From contig NZ_CP058350.1 in assembly GCF_005860795.2 (NCBI RefSeq), positions 2,014,501 through 2,078,500 on the forward strand: a stretch of 64,000 bases of DNA, read 5' to 3'. Below the pieces are notes generated by a model. It made no database searches. It saw nothing but the letters and a program-made list of their open reading frames with translations, and had not been told where the DNA came from. The stretch is from Peteryoungia desertarenae (GTDB lineage Bacteria > Pseudomonadota > Alphaproteobacteria > Rhizobiales > Rhizobiaceae). Every line of letters begins with the position of its first letter. Position 1 is the stretch's first letter. Both the position numbers and the translations under genes were made by a program. Shown piece after piece: positions 1 through 9,222 of the stretch.

Positions 1-547
1 CCTGATAGCCGAACACCGGCGACCATAAGAGCCTGGCGCCCTCGCGGTCGGCCAGTCCCTTGCTGGAAATCGAAACCGTCGAGATTGCCTCTGGCCGAAG
101 CCGGGAGCGCGCAATCAGCCGTTCGAGAGCCGAGCGGAAACCGGCCAGAAAGCGCATCGGCGTTTCTGGTCCCTGTTCGCGCGCCTCTTCGAATCGGTCG
201 ATCATCGTCCCGCGAAAGTCGGCCAGCGAATACTGCACCGCATGGGAGGAAATGCGCACGGCAATGACATGGGCCGCATCGCGACGGCGCGAAAACAGGA
301 CGCGCGGCCGCCCGCGATGACCGGGATTGGACACTTCCCGCCGCTCCAGGAGCCCGCTCTTTTCGAGCCCTGCGGTGATGGCGGAAACCGTGGCGGAGGA
401 AAGCCCCGTTGCCGCCGAAAGATCCGTATGGGCGAGCGGCCCGTCGCGACGCAGGACTTTCAGCACCAGTCCGCTGTTCTGATGGCGCAAGGTTTCGCTG
501 CTGGCCCGCGTCAGCATCGGTCGTCCATGAGATGTTCCCTGATCCAC
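1..547 (-). CDS. xylR: ROK-family transcriptional repressor, XylR-like (3' part outside window)
   Basis: This is the N-terminal 182 codons of a ROK-type repressor; the gene runs off the left edge. The start is GTG at 547, preceded by GGGAGGAG at good spacing. Residues about 20-75 form a winged helix-turn-helix with the ROK-repressor pattern '[19 protein letters not shown]' and '[19 protein letters not shown]', followed by 'GRPRV'. The sugar-kinase-like ROK domain begins after that and is cut off. It diverges from xylF, with a perfect palindrome between them, so it most likely represses the xylose transporter and is relieved by xylose. The ligand is inferred from context. Function as a ROK repressor is sure; the name xylR is probable. 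Confidence 0.85.
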   Translation of the reverse strand, partial: MDQGTSHGRPMLTRASSETLRHQNSGLVLKVLRRDGPLAHTDLSAATGLSSATVSAITAGLEKSGLLERREVSNPGHRGRPRVLFSRRRDAAHVIAVRISSHAVQYSLADFRGTMIDRFEEAREQGPETPMRFLAGFRSALERLIARSRLRPEAISTVSISSKGLADREGARLLWSPVFGYQ

Positions 548-605
548 CGCCTGCTCCTCCCAAAGCATTTGGTTTACCGTCGCGACACAGGCTGGAAGCA
601 CCGTG

Positions 606-655
606 TTGACAGCGTGAGAATCTTCTGCCAGTTATTTTCTCGACTGTCGAGAAAA
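606..655 (+). promoter_or_regulatory. xylF promoter with ROK-repressor operator palindrome
   Basis: Positions 635-655 are a perfect 21-bp palindrome: arm TTTTCTCGAC, central T at 645, arm GTCGAGAAAA. A consensus -35 box TTGACA lies at 606-611, so the palindrome covers the expected -10 and start region. It lies between the divergent ROK repressor and xylF, as expected for repression by occlusion. The palindrome is seen directly; its use by the repressor is inferred. Confidence 0.8.
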
Positions 656-751
656 ACCATTGGAGAGGGTTCCATCGGTAAAGACAGTTTCGTGGCGGGC
701 AACGGGTCGGGAGGTCGATCGGGCGTCCGCTTTAACTTTGGGAGGTTCCTG

Positions 752-1792
752 ATGAAGACCGTTTACAAGTTGATGGCGTGCGCCGCCGTCATCACCAGCC
801 TGCACTCTGTCGCCCATGCCGAAGGCCTGACCATCGGCGTTTCCTGGTCGAATTTCCAGGAAGAGCGTTGGAAGACGGACGAGGCTGCAATCAAGGCTGC
901 ACTCGAAGCCGCTGGCAACACCTATATTTCCGCTGACGCCCAGACGTCCGCTGCCAAGCAGCTGACCGACGTTGAAAGCCTCATCGCCCAGGGCGCAGAT
1001 GCCCTGATCATTCTCGCCCAGGACTCCGAAGCAATCGGCCCGGCCATCGAAAAGGCTGTTGCCGAAGGTATCCCGGTCGTCGGCTATGACCGTCTGATCG
1101 AAAACCCGGCTGCCTACTACATCACCTTCGACAACAAGGAAGTCGGCCGCATGCAGGCCCGCGAAGTGTTCAAGGTGAAGCCGGAAGGCAACTATGTCTT
1201 CATCAAGGGCGCATCCACCGACCCGAACTCCGACTTCCTTTATTCCGGCCAGATCGAAGTGCTCAAGGAAGCGCTTGACTCGGGCAAGATCAAGAATGTC
1301 GGCGAAGCCTATACCGACGGCTGGAAGCCGGAAGCGGCCCAGAAGAACATGGAACAGTTCCTGACCGCCAACAACAACGAAGTTGACGCTGTCGTCTCCT
1401 CCAACGACGGCATGGCCGGCGGTGTTGTTGCTGCTCTCGAAGCCCAGGGTCTTGCAGGTTCCGTACCGGTGTCCGGTCAGGACGGCGACAAGGCCGCTCT
1501 GAACCGTGTTGCTCTTGGCACGCAGACCGTGTCTGTCTGGAAGGACAGCCGCGAGCTTGGCAAGCGCGCCGCCGAAATCGCCAACGAGCTTGCTGCCGGC
1601 AAGTCGATGGAAGAGATCGAAGGCACCGTGAAGTTCGCCGGCGGCCCGAAGGGCGTCGAAATGAACTCCTTCTTCATTGCTCCGCTGCCGATCACCCGTG
1701 ACAACCTCAACGTTGTCATCGAGGCTGGCTGGATTTCCAAGGAAGAAGCCTGCCAGGGCGTTGCTGCTGGCACCGTCGCAGCTTGCAACTAA
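752..1792 (+). CDS. xylF: D-xylose ABC transporter substrate-binding protein
   Basis: This 346-residue periplasmic sugar-binding protein delivers D-xylose to the XylHG transporter. The start at 752 is chosen because GGGAGG precedes it and it gives a clean signal peptide: '[16 protein letters not shown]' followed by an AHA-A cleavage site near residue 23. The mature part begins '[17 protein letters not shown]', the typical XylF opening, and continues as a type I periplasmic binding fold ('[18 protein letters not shown]', '[16 protein letters not shown]'). It is the first gene of xylFHG, behind the palindromic operator. A hairpin follows the stop, which would make this gene more abundant than the membrane genes. 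Confidence 0.93.
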   Translation: MKTVYKLMACAAVITSLHSVAHAEGLTIGVSWSNFQEERWKTDEAAIKAALEAAGNTYISADAQTSAAKQLTDVESLIAQGADALIILAQDSEAIGPAIEKAVAEGIPVVGYDRLIENPAAYYITFDNKEVGRMQAREVFKVKPEGNYVFIKGASTDPNSDFLYSGQIEVLKEALDSGKIKNVGEAYTDGWKPEAAQKNMEQFLTANNNEVDAVVSSNDGMAGGVVAALEAQGLAGSVPVSGQDGDKAALNRVALGTQTVSVWKDSRELGKRAAEIANELAAGKSMEEIEGTVKFAGGPKGVEMNSFFIAPLPITRDNLNVVIEAGWISKEEACQGVAAGTVAACN

Positions 1793-1831
1793 TCGCTTGC
1801 TAGCAATAGCGAACGACAGAGCTTGAGCCGC

Positions 1832-1861
1832 AAACGCCGCAGCCACTGCGCTGCGGCGTTT
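1832..1861 (+). terminator. Intercistronic hairpin between xylF and xylH
   Basis: AAACGCCGCAG (1832-1842) pairs perfectly with CTGCGGCGTTT (1851-1861) around an 8-nt loop. There is no long T tail. It sits 40 bp after the xylF stop in a 299-bp gap before xylH. It probably acts as an attenuator or 3'-stabilising stem that lets the binding protein be made in excess, as known for other ABC sugar operons. Confidence 0.6.
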
Positions 1862-2091
1862 CGACTGGTCAGGAAACCTGCGAGACGGACTGGGCCCGAA
1901 AAGAGAAGGGGCTCCATGGCCTGCTGTTCGGCAAGGGCAATAAGTCTGCCGCAGATTGCGTTTTCTGATCCGTAGCATCGGCCCGGGGGGCCGCCGTCTG
2001 CTCTGAAACCGAGCGTATCGAGAGAGCTTGTCCTTCGATCCGGTGCAGAGCGCGCATCGCAAGCCGACAAACGACTGGGGAGACAGTTTCA

Positions 2092-3405
2092 ATGGCTGAC
2101 AATAGCCTGGCCACACCGTCGCTCGGAGCCCGAGCATCCAATCTTTCACCGATCAAGCGCTTCTTTCAGGCCACCGAGATCGACACCCGCCTTCTCGGCA
2201 TGGTGCTGGCCCTCGGCCTGATCTGGATCGCCTTTCACATTCTGTCCAACGGGCTCTTTCTGACGCCGCGAAACCTCTGGAACCTCTCGGTCCAGGCCGC
2301 GTCTGTATCGGTCATGGCCACCGGCATGGTGCTGGTCATCGTCACCCGCAACATCGACCTTTCGGTCGGCTCGATCCTCGGCTTTGTCGGGATGATCATG
2401 GCGGTGCTGCAGGCGCGCATCCTGCCGCCGATCATCGGCTTCGAACATCCGATGATGTGGGTCATCGCGCTGTCAGCCGGTATCATCGTCGGCGCCGCCA
2501 TCGGTGCCTTCCAGGGGGCCATCATCGCCTTCCTCGGCGTTCCGGCCTTCATCGTCACGCTTGGTGGCCTGCTGGTCTGGCGCGGTGCGGCCTGGTGGGT
2601 CACGAGCGGCGCCACGGTCGCGCCGATGGATACCACCTTCCGCCTGATGGGTGGCGGTGCGGATGGCTCGATCGGCGCCACGGCGTCCTGGGTTGTCGGC
2701 ATCCTGGCCTGCATCCTGATCGTGCTGTCCATCATCAATTCGCGTCGCCAGCGTCGTCGCTTCGGCTTCCCGCTGCGTCCGATGTGGGCCGAATATTTCC
2801 TGTCGCTCAGCGGCTGCGCTGCCGTCCTCGGAGCGGTCTGGGTCGCCAACAGCTATTACATGCCGGCAAACCTGGCCCGCCGCTATGCCGAAGCCAATGG
2901 CATCGAATGGCCCGAAGGTGGCCTGCAGATCGCGCTTGGCATCGCCATTCCGGTCCTGATCGCCATCGGTATTGCCATGGTCATGTCCTTCCTGACCAAC
3001 CGCACGCGCTTTGGCCGCTACGTCTTTGCCCTCGGCGGCAATCCGGAAGCAGCCGAACTCGCCGGCATCAAGGTCAAGTGGGTCACCGTCAAGATCTTCG
3101 CGCTGATGGGTGCACTCTGCGCCATCGCGGCCGCCATCTCGACCGCCCGCCTCAACGCCGCCACCAATGCCCAGGGCACGCTCGACGAGCTCTACACCAT
3201 CGCGGCAGCCGTTATCGGCGGCACCTCGCTGGCCGGTGGCGTCGGCACCATTGCCGGGGCCGTTCTCGGCGCCGTCGTCATGCAATCCTTGAATTCGGGC
3301 ATGGTTCTGCTCGGTCTCGACACACCACTGCAGAGCATCGTCATCGGTATCGTGCTCGTGATTGCAGTCTGGCTCGACACCGTATACCGCGCCCGCGCCA
3401 AGTAA
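2092..3405 (+). CDS. xylH: Xylose ABC transporter permease
   Basis: This 437-residue inner-membrane permease of the BPD_transp_2 (ribose/xylose) family forms the xylose channel. A GGGGAGAC ribosome site precedes ATG 2092. About ten hydrophobic segments are visible, with the family signatures '[18 protein letters not shown]' and '[14 protein letters not shown]'. The last helices contain '[20 protein letters not shown]'. It lies between xylF and xylG and is 15 bp from xylG. The length matches XylH rather than the shorter RbsC. Confidence 0.92.
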   Translation: MADNSLATPSLGARASNLSPIKRFFQATEIDTRLLGMVLALGLIWIAFHILSNGLFLTPRNLWNLSVQAASVSVMATGMVLVIVTRNIDLSVGSILGFVGMIMAVLQARILPPIIGFEHPMMWVIALSAGIIVGAAIGAFQGAIIAFLGVPAFIVTLGGLLVWRGAAWWVTSGATVAPMDTTFRLMGGGADGSIGATASWVVGILACILIVLSIINSRRQRRRFGFPLRPMWAEYFLSLSGCAAVLGAVWVANSYYMPANLARRYAEANGIEWPEGGLQIALGIAIPVLIAIGIAMVMSFLTNRTRFGRYVFALGGNPEAAELAGIKVKWVTVKIFALMGALCAIAAAISTARLNAATNAQGTLDELYTIAAAVIGGTSLAGGVGTIAGAVLGAVVMQSLNSGMVLLGLDTPLQSIVIGIVLVIAVWLDTVYRARAK

Positions 3406-3419
3406 GGGGAGTTGAACCT

Positions 3420-4205
3420 ATGTCAGAAAATCGCACCCCACTCGTGGAAATGCGCAACATTTCCATCTCCTTCGGCGGTATCCACGCCGTCGACAATGCC
3501 TCGGTCGATCTCTATCCGGGAGAAGTCGTGGCGCTGCTCGGTCACAATGGTGCCGGCAAGTCGACCCTGATCAAGATCCTGTCCGGCGCCTACAAGCGTG
3601 ACAACGGCGACATCCTGATCAATGGCGAATTCGCCGACATCAACAATCCGCGTGACGCCAAGGGCTATGGCATCGAGACGATCTACCAGACGCTTGCCGT
3701 CGCCGATAACGTCGATGCCGCCGCAAACCTCTATCTCGGTCGCGAGCTGCGCACCGCCTGGGGCACGCTGGATGACGTGGCGATGGAAGCCAAGGCGCGC
3801 GAAGTCATGGGGCGGTTGAACCCCAACTTCCAGCGCTTCAAGGAGCCGGTCAAGGCGCTCTCCGGCGGTCAGCGCCAGTCGGTCGCCATCGCCCGAGCCA
3901 TCCTGTTCAACGCCCGCATCCTGATCATGGATGAGCCGACGGCAGCCCTTGGCCCCCAGGAAACCGCCCAGGTCGGCGAACTGATCCTGCAGCTGAAGCG
4001 CGAAGGCATCGGCATCTTCCTGATCAGCCATGACATCCACGATGTCTTCGATCTGGCAGACCGCGTCTCGGTGATGAAGAACGGCCGCGTCGTCGGCCAT
4101 GCCCGCACTGAGGACGTCACCAAGGACGAAGTGCTCGGCATGATCATCCTCGGCAAATGCCCCCCCGGCGCCATCCCAGGCCCCGGCGCCATGCAGCCGG
4201 CCTAA
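3420..4205 (+). CDS. xylG: Xylose ABC transporter ATPase (single nucleotide-binding domain)
   Basis: This 261-residue ATPase energises xylose import. The start at ATG 3420 follows AAGGGGAG 14 bp after the xylH stop; upstream codons in the same frame lie inside xylH and are discarded. Walker A is 'GHNGAGKS', the signature is '[14 protein letters not shown]', Walker B is '[13 protein letters not shown]', and the switch histidine is in '[10 protein letters not shown]'. It has one ATPase domain. Enterobacterial XylG has two in one chain, so this protein must act as a homodimer, as in other alphaproteobacterial xylose systems. The C-terminus ends in a Pro/Gly-rich tail. Confidence 0.92.
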   Translation: MSENRTPLVEMRNISISFGGIHAVDNASVDLYPGEVVALLGHNGAGKSTLIKILSGAYKRDNGDILINGEFADINNPRDAKGYGIETIYQTLAVADNVDAAANLYLGRELRTAWGTLDDVAMEAKAREVMGRLNPNFQRFKEPVKALSGGQRQSVAIARAILFNARILIMDEPTAALGPQETAQVGELILQLKREGIGIFLISHDIHDVFDLADRVSVMKNGRVVGHARTEDVTKDEVLGMIILGKCPPGAIPGPGAMQPA

Positions 4206-4230
4206 GCGGCTGCAACGTTTCGGATATCAC

Positions 4231-4253
4231 AAAGGGGGCCTCGGCCCCCTTTT
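4231..4253 (+). terminator. Rho-independent terminator of xylFHG
   Basis: AAAGGGGGCC faces GGCCCCCTTT around a very short loop, followed by further T residues, 26 bp after the xylG stop. The rest of the 405-bp gap up to the next gene (4254-4610) shows no supported gene. Confidence 0.8.
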
Positions 4254-4610
4254 CCATTGGGGCAGGGATTGTCTGTGAGGTTGGGGAAGGGGGCTGCGGA
4301 GTGCGTCATATGGCCTGTGAGCCAAAGGCGGTCATTCGCTTCGATCAACGCAGTGTCGGGAAAGGGGCCGGAAGGAGCCCAGCCGGTATAGGTTTCCTGA
4401 TTGTACTAAGCTGACCTTCGTCGGCCTTCGATACGTGGGCAATTCCTGCCCGTAGCTGCCGCTAGTGCATTACGATTTCAAGGTTGAGTTGATCTTCGAG
4501 TGGAGGCGTATCGCGTCCAATCAAGTAGTTTTTTGTCCATGTTTCAAAGTATTGGAAGACCCGACACATCCGTGTAGGTTGTGCGGAAAATGGTTCATGG
4601 CGAGGGCGGG

Positions 4611-6428
4611 ATGAGGCTCAGCAAATTCAAGATCACGAACTACCGGAATATTTTGGATTCGGGTTGGATTACCACGACCAACATCACCGCGTTCGTCGGT
4701 CAGAATGAAGCAGGCAAGAGCAACTTGTTTGAAGCATTGTACTGCCTCAACCCGTACGTCAACGGCGCAACCTACGATGATGCTGAGGACTGGCCAGTCG
4801 ATGACTGGAAGGGCCGCAAAGATGCGAAAGGTAAGCGCGTCTGTGAGGCATACTTCGCCTTGAGCGAAGAGGACATTATGTCCCTGTTCAGTTTTGCCCG
4901 AATTCGAGATGAAGTTTCTGAAGGCGATGGAGCCGTTGTAGATGAAGAGGCTGACACCCCCGAACTCCCTCATACTCTAAGCATCTTTGCGTGGAAGAGC
5001 TATGGGTTCAAAACTGAATTCTCGATCAAAGATGCCCATGATCTTGGGCTGGACGTCCAAAAAGTCTCTGATTGGGCTCAGTCTAACCTACCTAAATTCG
5101 TCTTGATCCAAGACTACAATTTTTCTGGTGCCCAGGTTGAACTGGATCAACTCAAGAGCCGTTGGGACAAAGTTGGCAGGGACAACCGGCACCTTCTATC
5201 GACGGAAGACCAGACGATTTTGATCGTCCTCGACCTCGCTCAAATTGATATCGACGATTTCGTTGAGAAGGGCACGACCGCCGATGGACGGACCATCCGT
5301 CAGTTCGACAAGCGCGCCGCATCAGCATATCTGACCCAGCAGTTCCAACGCCTCTGGACACAGAAGAAAGTCAAGTTCGACATCGACATAGACGGACCCA
5401 CCCTAAATATCTTCGCAGAAGACGAGGCTATTGGTTTCCCCGTTCGCCTTTACCGTCGGTCAACCGGTTTCCGTTGGTACGTTTCATTCGCGTGGAAGTT
5501 TACGCACGCCAGCGACGGAGAATTCGAGAACTGTATCTTGCTTCTTGAAGAACCCGGGGTCCATCTTCACTATAGTGGTCAGCGTGATCTTCTCAGGGTG
5601 TTCGAAGGATTGTCCGAAAACAACACAATTCTCTACACGACCCACTTGGCATCAATGGTTGACCAGGCCAATCCAGAACGCGTCCGGATAGTCGAAAGCC
5701 GCGACAACCACCTTGCAATAAACCATGGTGTGGTAAGCACACAGGCCGCCCCTATGGCGGTTATTGAAGCCTCGTTGGGTCTGACATCAGATTTGTCGGG
5801 GATGCTCGGGAACAGAAAGGTCCTAATCGTCGAAGGCGGTACTGATGCGCTGATTTTGAACAAGCTTTCAGGCATCCTACGCGATGGTAGCAAGACGGGC
5901 CTTTCCGATCAGGTCTATCTTTGGCCCGCCGCCACATCAACTAAGGCACCGATGTATGCAGCATTTGCAATCGGTCAGAGATGGGATGCAGGCGTACTAT
6001 TGGACAGCGACGAGGCTGGCCTCGCCGCGAAGAAGAAGATCTCCGAAATGAATCTGAAGGAGCTTGCCGCAGGCGAAGGCTACGAATTCCGGGTCTTAAT
6101 GTTGGGCACAGCATCGGGCATCAAGAAAACCGACGTTGCCATTGAAGACCTGTTCCCAGATGACTTCTTCCGCGAATGCGTGAACCGTGCCTATGGAATT
6201 GCAATTAGAAATGAGGACCTTCCGATTGATGGTTCGACTTTGATCTCTAAACGGGTCGAGACGGTCCTCAAGGAGCGTCATGGGAAGGATCTCGATAAGA
6301 AGCGAGTTTTATCGGAAATGCTGAAAGAATTCGATGGCTGGGCCAAGCTCTCAGATCTACCGAAGGGAACGGCGGCTTCCGCAGAAAAGCTATTCCAAGC
6401 GATCAACGCCGCGTTCATGCTCAATTAG
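4611..6428 (+). CDS. OLD-family AAA ATPase with TOPRIM nuclease domain
   Basis: This 605-residue protein belongs to the overcoming-lysogenization-defect family of ATP-dependent nucleases, which mostly act in phage defence or DNA processing. ATG 4611 is chosen because GAGG lies 5 nt upstream and it gives the usual opening 'MRLSKFKITNYRNI'; in-frame ATGs at 4581 and 4590 lack this. Walker A is 'GQNEAGKS' (residues 30-37) and Walker B is 'LLLEEPGVHLH' (about 309), followed by 'TTHLASMV' (about 342). The TOPRIM part has the acidic residue in 'LIVEGGTDALIL' (about 407) and 'LLDSDEAG' (about 462). No GajB-type helicase follows, so it resembles a stand-alone class 1 OLD protein. Codon use is AT-richer than in its neighbours, which suggests transfer. 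Confidence 0.85.
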   Translation: MRLSKFKITNYRNILDSGWITTTNITAFVGQNEAGKSNLFEALYCLNPYVNGATYDDAEDWPVDDWKGRKDAKGKRVCEAYFALSEEDIMSLFSFARIRDEVSEGDGAVVDEEADTPELPHTLSIFAWKSYGFKTEFSIKDAHDLGLDVQKVSDWAQSNLPKFVLIQDYNFSGAQVELDQLKSRWDKVGRDNRHLLSTEDQTILIVLDLAQIDIDDFVEKGTTADGRTIRQFDKRAASAYLTQQFQRLWTQKKVKFDIDIDGPTLNIFAEDEAIGFPVRLYRRSTGFRWYVSFAWKFTHASDGEFENCILLLEEPGVHLHYSGQRDLLRVFEGLSENNTILYTTHLASMVDQANPERVRIVESRDNHLAINHGVVSTQAAPMAVIEASLGLTSDLSGMLGNRKVLIVEGGTDALILNKLSGILRDGSKTGLSDQVYLWPAATSTKAPMYAAFAIGQRWDAGVLLDSDEAGLAAKKKISEMNLKELAAGEGYEFRVLMLGTASGIKKTDVAIEDLFPDDFFRECVNRAYGIAIRNEDLPIDGSTLISKRVETVLKERHGKDLDKKRVLSEMLKEFDGWAKLSDLPKGTAASAEKLFQAINAAFMLN

Positions 6429-6752
6429 AGGTGCGGGAGTTCGGATAGCGGCCAAGATCAGCCTTTCGCGCCCTCCATAGACCTTTGATCGCCCCCAGAA
6501 TAACGGCAGCTTTACAGTTTGGGGGGAAATCCTGCGAACGTCCGGCATGGAGGCGCATAGCCGACGAGATGCCGTCCTGGAACTGGGTCCGGTCTCAGGC
6601 ATGAGCAGAGAATGATCTCTACGTCAGGCACAATGGCGCAAGGCAGCGCCCACCCCAATCCCCATCACCCAAAACCGCCCGCTCAGCCAATCCATCTTCC
6701 CCCAGCCGTCTTGCGCTGGCGCCCGCGCTGTTATACCTCTGTGAAGCCTGAT

Positions 6753-6768
6753 TGAGGTACGTACCTCA
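6753..6768 (+). promoter_or_regulatory. 16-bp perfect palindrome upstream of PPOX-like gene
   Basis: TGAGGTACGTACCTCA is perfectly self-complementary and lies 69 bp before the start of the downstream flavin-binding protein gene, a typical operator position. No regulator gene is adjacent. The rest of the 408-bp gap after the OLD gene (6429-6836) shows no supported gene. Confidence 0.5.
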
Positions 6769-6836
6769 GAACTTCTTGGAGGAGTAAGACGGGCTTGTTG
6801 CGGTGGCCTTCGAAAAGGCGATCAAGGGAGGATGAG

Positions 6837-7481
6837 ATGATGCAGATTGACCCGGACTATACGATCCAGGATGAGCAGGCGCTTCGGGCGCTGTTTGAGC
6901 CGACCCATGGGCTCGCGCTGGCAAAGTGTCAGGAAAGGCTGGGTGTCCATGCGCGGGAGTTCATCAGGCGTTCGCCCTTTCTCTGTATCGGCACACAGAA
7001 CAGCGAGGGAAGGGCAGACGTCAGTCCCCGGGGAGATCCGCCCGGCTTTGTGCAGGTTCTGGATGATCGCACACTCGCGATCCCGGATCGTCCGGGCAAC
7101 AATCGGCTCGATACCTTGGCCAATATCATCGCCAATCCGAATGTCGGGCTGTTGTTCATCGTTCCGGGCTTCGACGATACGCTGCGCGTCAATGGACGCG
7201 CCATGATCACGCGTGATCCCGGGGTCCTGAGCCGGATGAAGGTTGCCGACCGCCTGCCGCGCCTTGCCATCATCGTCAGTATCAACGAGGTCTTCCTGCA
7301 TTGTGCCAAGGCGTTCAGGCGCTCCCGTCTGTGGAGCCTGGAGGCGCATCAGGACCGCAGTGAAATGCCGTCCCTCGTCAAGATGATCCTCGACGAAACC
7401 ACAGGAGCGCCAAAGGACAAGGACGAAATGCAGAAACTCGACGACGGACTGGAAGAGGCTTACCGCACAACCCTTTACTAG
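6837..7481 (+). CDS. Pyridoxamine 5'-phosphate oxidase-family FMN-binding protein
   Basis: This 214-residue cytoplasmic protein has a split-barrel flavin-binding fold of the MSMEG_1061/PPOX-like group. The start at 6837 (or 6840, since two ATGs are adjacent) follows AGGGAGG. Recognisable stretches are 'RSPFLCIGTQNSEGRADVSPRGD', 'LAIPDRPGNNRLDTLANI' and 'VGLLFIVPGFDDTLRVNGRA'; the last two correspond to the conserved RxGNxR...N...G strand pattern of this family. The substrate is unknown. Relatives bind FMN or F420 and act as reductases or as B6 oxidases, but the classical PdxH residues cannot be assigned here. It stands alone behind a 16-bp palindrome. Confidence 0.8.
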   Translation: MMQIDPDYTIQDEQALRALFEPTHGLALAKCQERLGVHAREFIRRSPFLCIGTQNSEGRADVSPRGDPPGFVQVLDDRTLAIPDRPGNNRLDTLANIIANPNVGLLFIVPGFDDTLRVNGRAMITRDPGVLSRMKVADRLPRLAIIVSINEVFLHCAKAFRRSRLWSLEAHQDRSEMPSLVKMILDETTGAPKDKDEMQKLDDGLEEAYRTTLY

Positions 7482-7660
7482 AGATACAGCAGGGGCGCCG
7501 CCGGCCGGGTTTTGGCCCACATAATGGCCTGGCGCCAACTGCGGCTGGGCAATGAGCCTCGCCACGACCATCCCCCGCCGCCATTGGAACAATCCCCGCG
7601 CCCTGGGATTTGGCCCTTGTCCCTTCCGTTCAAGTCCCTGCCGCCGGAGAAGGAAAGCCG

Positions 7661-8164
7661 ATGTCCTATGGCCGTTTTGCCGCGATGATTGCCACCTCGA
7701 CGGTGGTGATGTTCGGTCTGATGTATCTCAATACCTATGCGCTGGATCACGTCACCTACAGCCAGACCCGAACCTGGATGGCGCTTTTGATGGGTGCCGT
7801 CATGGCGGTGATCATGATGAGCTACATGTGGTCCATGTATCATCGGTCTGTCGTCAATATCTCGATCATCGCCGGGAGTGTCGTCATCGCGGCCCTCTCG
7901 CTCTGGCTGGTGCGCAGCCAGGAAACGGTGGGCGATGTGAGTTATATGAAGGCGATGATCCCGCATCATTCCATTGCGATCCTGACCAGCGAGCGGGCGC
8001 AGATCAGCGATCCGCGCGTGCGGCAGCTGGCCGACCAGATCATCGAGACCCAGGTGCGCGAGATCCGCGAGATGAAAGACCTGATTGCCGAAATCGAGGC
8101 CGGCCCCCTGGCAAGCGATTCCGCCCGGCTCAGAGCCTATCGCGGCCAGGTCGTCCAGCCATGA
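7661..8164 (+). CDS. DUF305-domain membrane protein
   Basis: This 167-residue protein has three predicted N-terminal membrane helices (about residues 6-24, 38-58 and 66-86), then a C-terminal DUF305 helical bundle. Its hallmark 'YMKAMIPHHSIAILTSERA' contains the paired histidines typical of the family and is followed by 'DQIIETQVREIREMKDLI'. DUF305 proteins often accompany copper or heavy-metal genes and are thought to bind metal, but no such gene is adjacent here. The start at 7661 follows AGAAGGAAAG; the in-frame codon at 7610 adds a poorly conserved stretch. Confidence 0.85.
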   Translation: MSYGRFAAMIATSTVVMFGLMYLNTYALDHVTYSQTRTWMALLMGAVMAVIMMSYMWSMYHRSVVNISIIAGSVVIAALSLWLVRSQETVGDVSYMKAMIPHHSIAILTSERAQISDPRVRQLADQIIETQVREIREMKDLIAEIEAGPLASDSARLRAYRGQVVQP

Positions 8165-8403
8165 GCCTTGCATCCTTCATCGCGGAGGGTGCAAAAGCGG
8201 TGTCCGTTCGCCCAGCCCAAACTTTATCAGCCATCCCGGTCTTGTGACGGGCTTCCGGTAATAATTCTCGTCTAGAGTGATGAAACGTCACAGCAGCGGG
8301 AGCAGGGGCCTGCCGGATTTTTCCCTCCGACGGCCTGGTCCCGTCTTGTTCATGCCAAGGAAATCGTTCATCATTCAACAAATTTCGCACCGCAAGATCC
8401 GCC

Positions 8404-9093
8404 ATGACAGAAGAGACGATGCAAGACCAGCCGGCCATCACGGAGCAGTTCAAGTTTGGACGCGCCTATGACTTTCACGAACTGGTGGCCGATGGCATCG
8501 TGCATGGTGTTGGCGTGGTCTTTGCGCTGATCGGGGCAACGGCCTTGATCTTCTACGCCACGGTCTTTTCCGATTACGCCGATATCGCCGCCGCCTGGAT
8601 CTATGGCCTTGGCCTCGTGATCGGCCTCGGTGTTTCCTTCACCTATAACATGTGGCCCCATTCGCCGATGAAATGGATGCTGCGCAGGCTCGATCACTCG
8701 GCGATTTTTGTTCTGATTGCAGCCACTTACACGCCCTTCCTCGTGCAGGGTATTGATCAGCCGATGATCCTTGGCCTGCTGATCGGCATCTGGCTGACGG
8801 CCATTATCGGCATTGCGCTCAAATTCCGCTTTCCCGGTCGCTATGACCGGTTGGCCATCCTGCTTTACCTCGGCATGGGCTGGAGCGGCTGGCTGGCCAT
8901 GGACCCGCTGTCGCAAATCATCCCCGGCATCACGCTGACCCTGATCATCATCGGCGGCTGCATCTATTCCGCCGGCGTGATCTTCCATGTCTGGGAAAAG
9001 CTGCGCTTCCAGAATGCCATCTGGCATGGCTTCGTGGTCACCGCCGCTGCCGTCCATTACTCGGCAGTGTTCACGGCCATCAGCCTCGGTTGA
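8404..9093 (+). CDS. Hemolysin III / YqfA family membrane protein
   Basis: This 229-residue integral membrane protein of the HlyIII/PAQR-like family has seven hydrophobic segments. Family marks are 'DGIVHGVGVVFALIG' near the N-terminus, 'RLDHSAIFVLIAATYTP' in the middle, and 'VWEKLRFQNAIWHGFVVTAA' near the C-terminus, whose serine, aspartate and histidine residues form the presumed zinc-hydrolase site of the CREST superfamily. The physiological role is unclear, and haemolytic activity is shown for only one member. An alternative ATG lies five codons downstream. A dispersed repeat follows the stop. Confidence 0.85.
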   Translation: MTEETMQDQPAITEQFKFGRAYDFHELVADGIVHGVGVVFALIGATALIFYATVFSDYADIAAAWIYGLGLVIGLGVSFTYNMWPHSPMKWMLRRLDHSAIFVLIAATYTPFLVQGIDQPMILGLLIGIWLTAIIGIALKFRFPGRYDRLAILLYLGMGWSGWLAMDPLSQIIPGITLTLIIIGGCIYSAGVIFHVWEKLRFQNAIWHGFVVTAAAVHYSAVFTAISLG

Positions 9094-9098
9094 GCTCG

Positions 9099-9198
9099 AG
9101 CACATCCAGCAAAACTGCGTCAGCGGTTTTGCGTCCGGACTGCGCAAAAACAAACAGATAGAGCGTTTCGGGTGAACCCGTTTTCACCGGAATCGCTT
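9099..9198 (+). repeat. Dispersed 100-bp intergenic repeat, copy 1
   Basis: This stretch is close to 90% identical to 41145-41245 in the same orientation. Shared blocks include AGCAC.TCCAGCAAAA, GTCAGCGGTTTTGCGTCCGG and ACAAACAGATAG.GCGTTTC. It lies directly after the hlyIII stop. Read on the minus strand, both copies encode the same peptide core, 'YLFVFAQSGRKTADA'. Two copies in 64 kb suggest a high-copy genomic repeat. Confidence 0.8.
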
Positions 9199-9222
9199 TA
9201 GTAGCCTTTGAAGGCCAGAGGT

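Noticed and set aside
4611-6428. Gabija (GajA) system
   Set aside because: The ATPase-TOPRIM order would fit GajA, but no UvrD-like GajB gene follows; the downstream gene is a flavin-binding protein on its own promoter.
6390-6602. 70-codon minus-strand gene after the OLD gene
   Set aside because: Overlaps the OLD 3' end, has no ribosome site and no recognisable composition.
8277-8294. GTGATGAAACGTCAC as an operator upstream of hlyIII
   Set aside because: Only the outer four bases pair cleanly; too weak to call.
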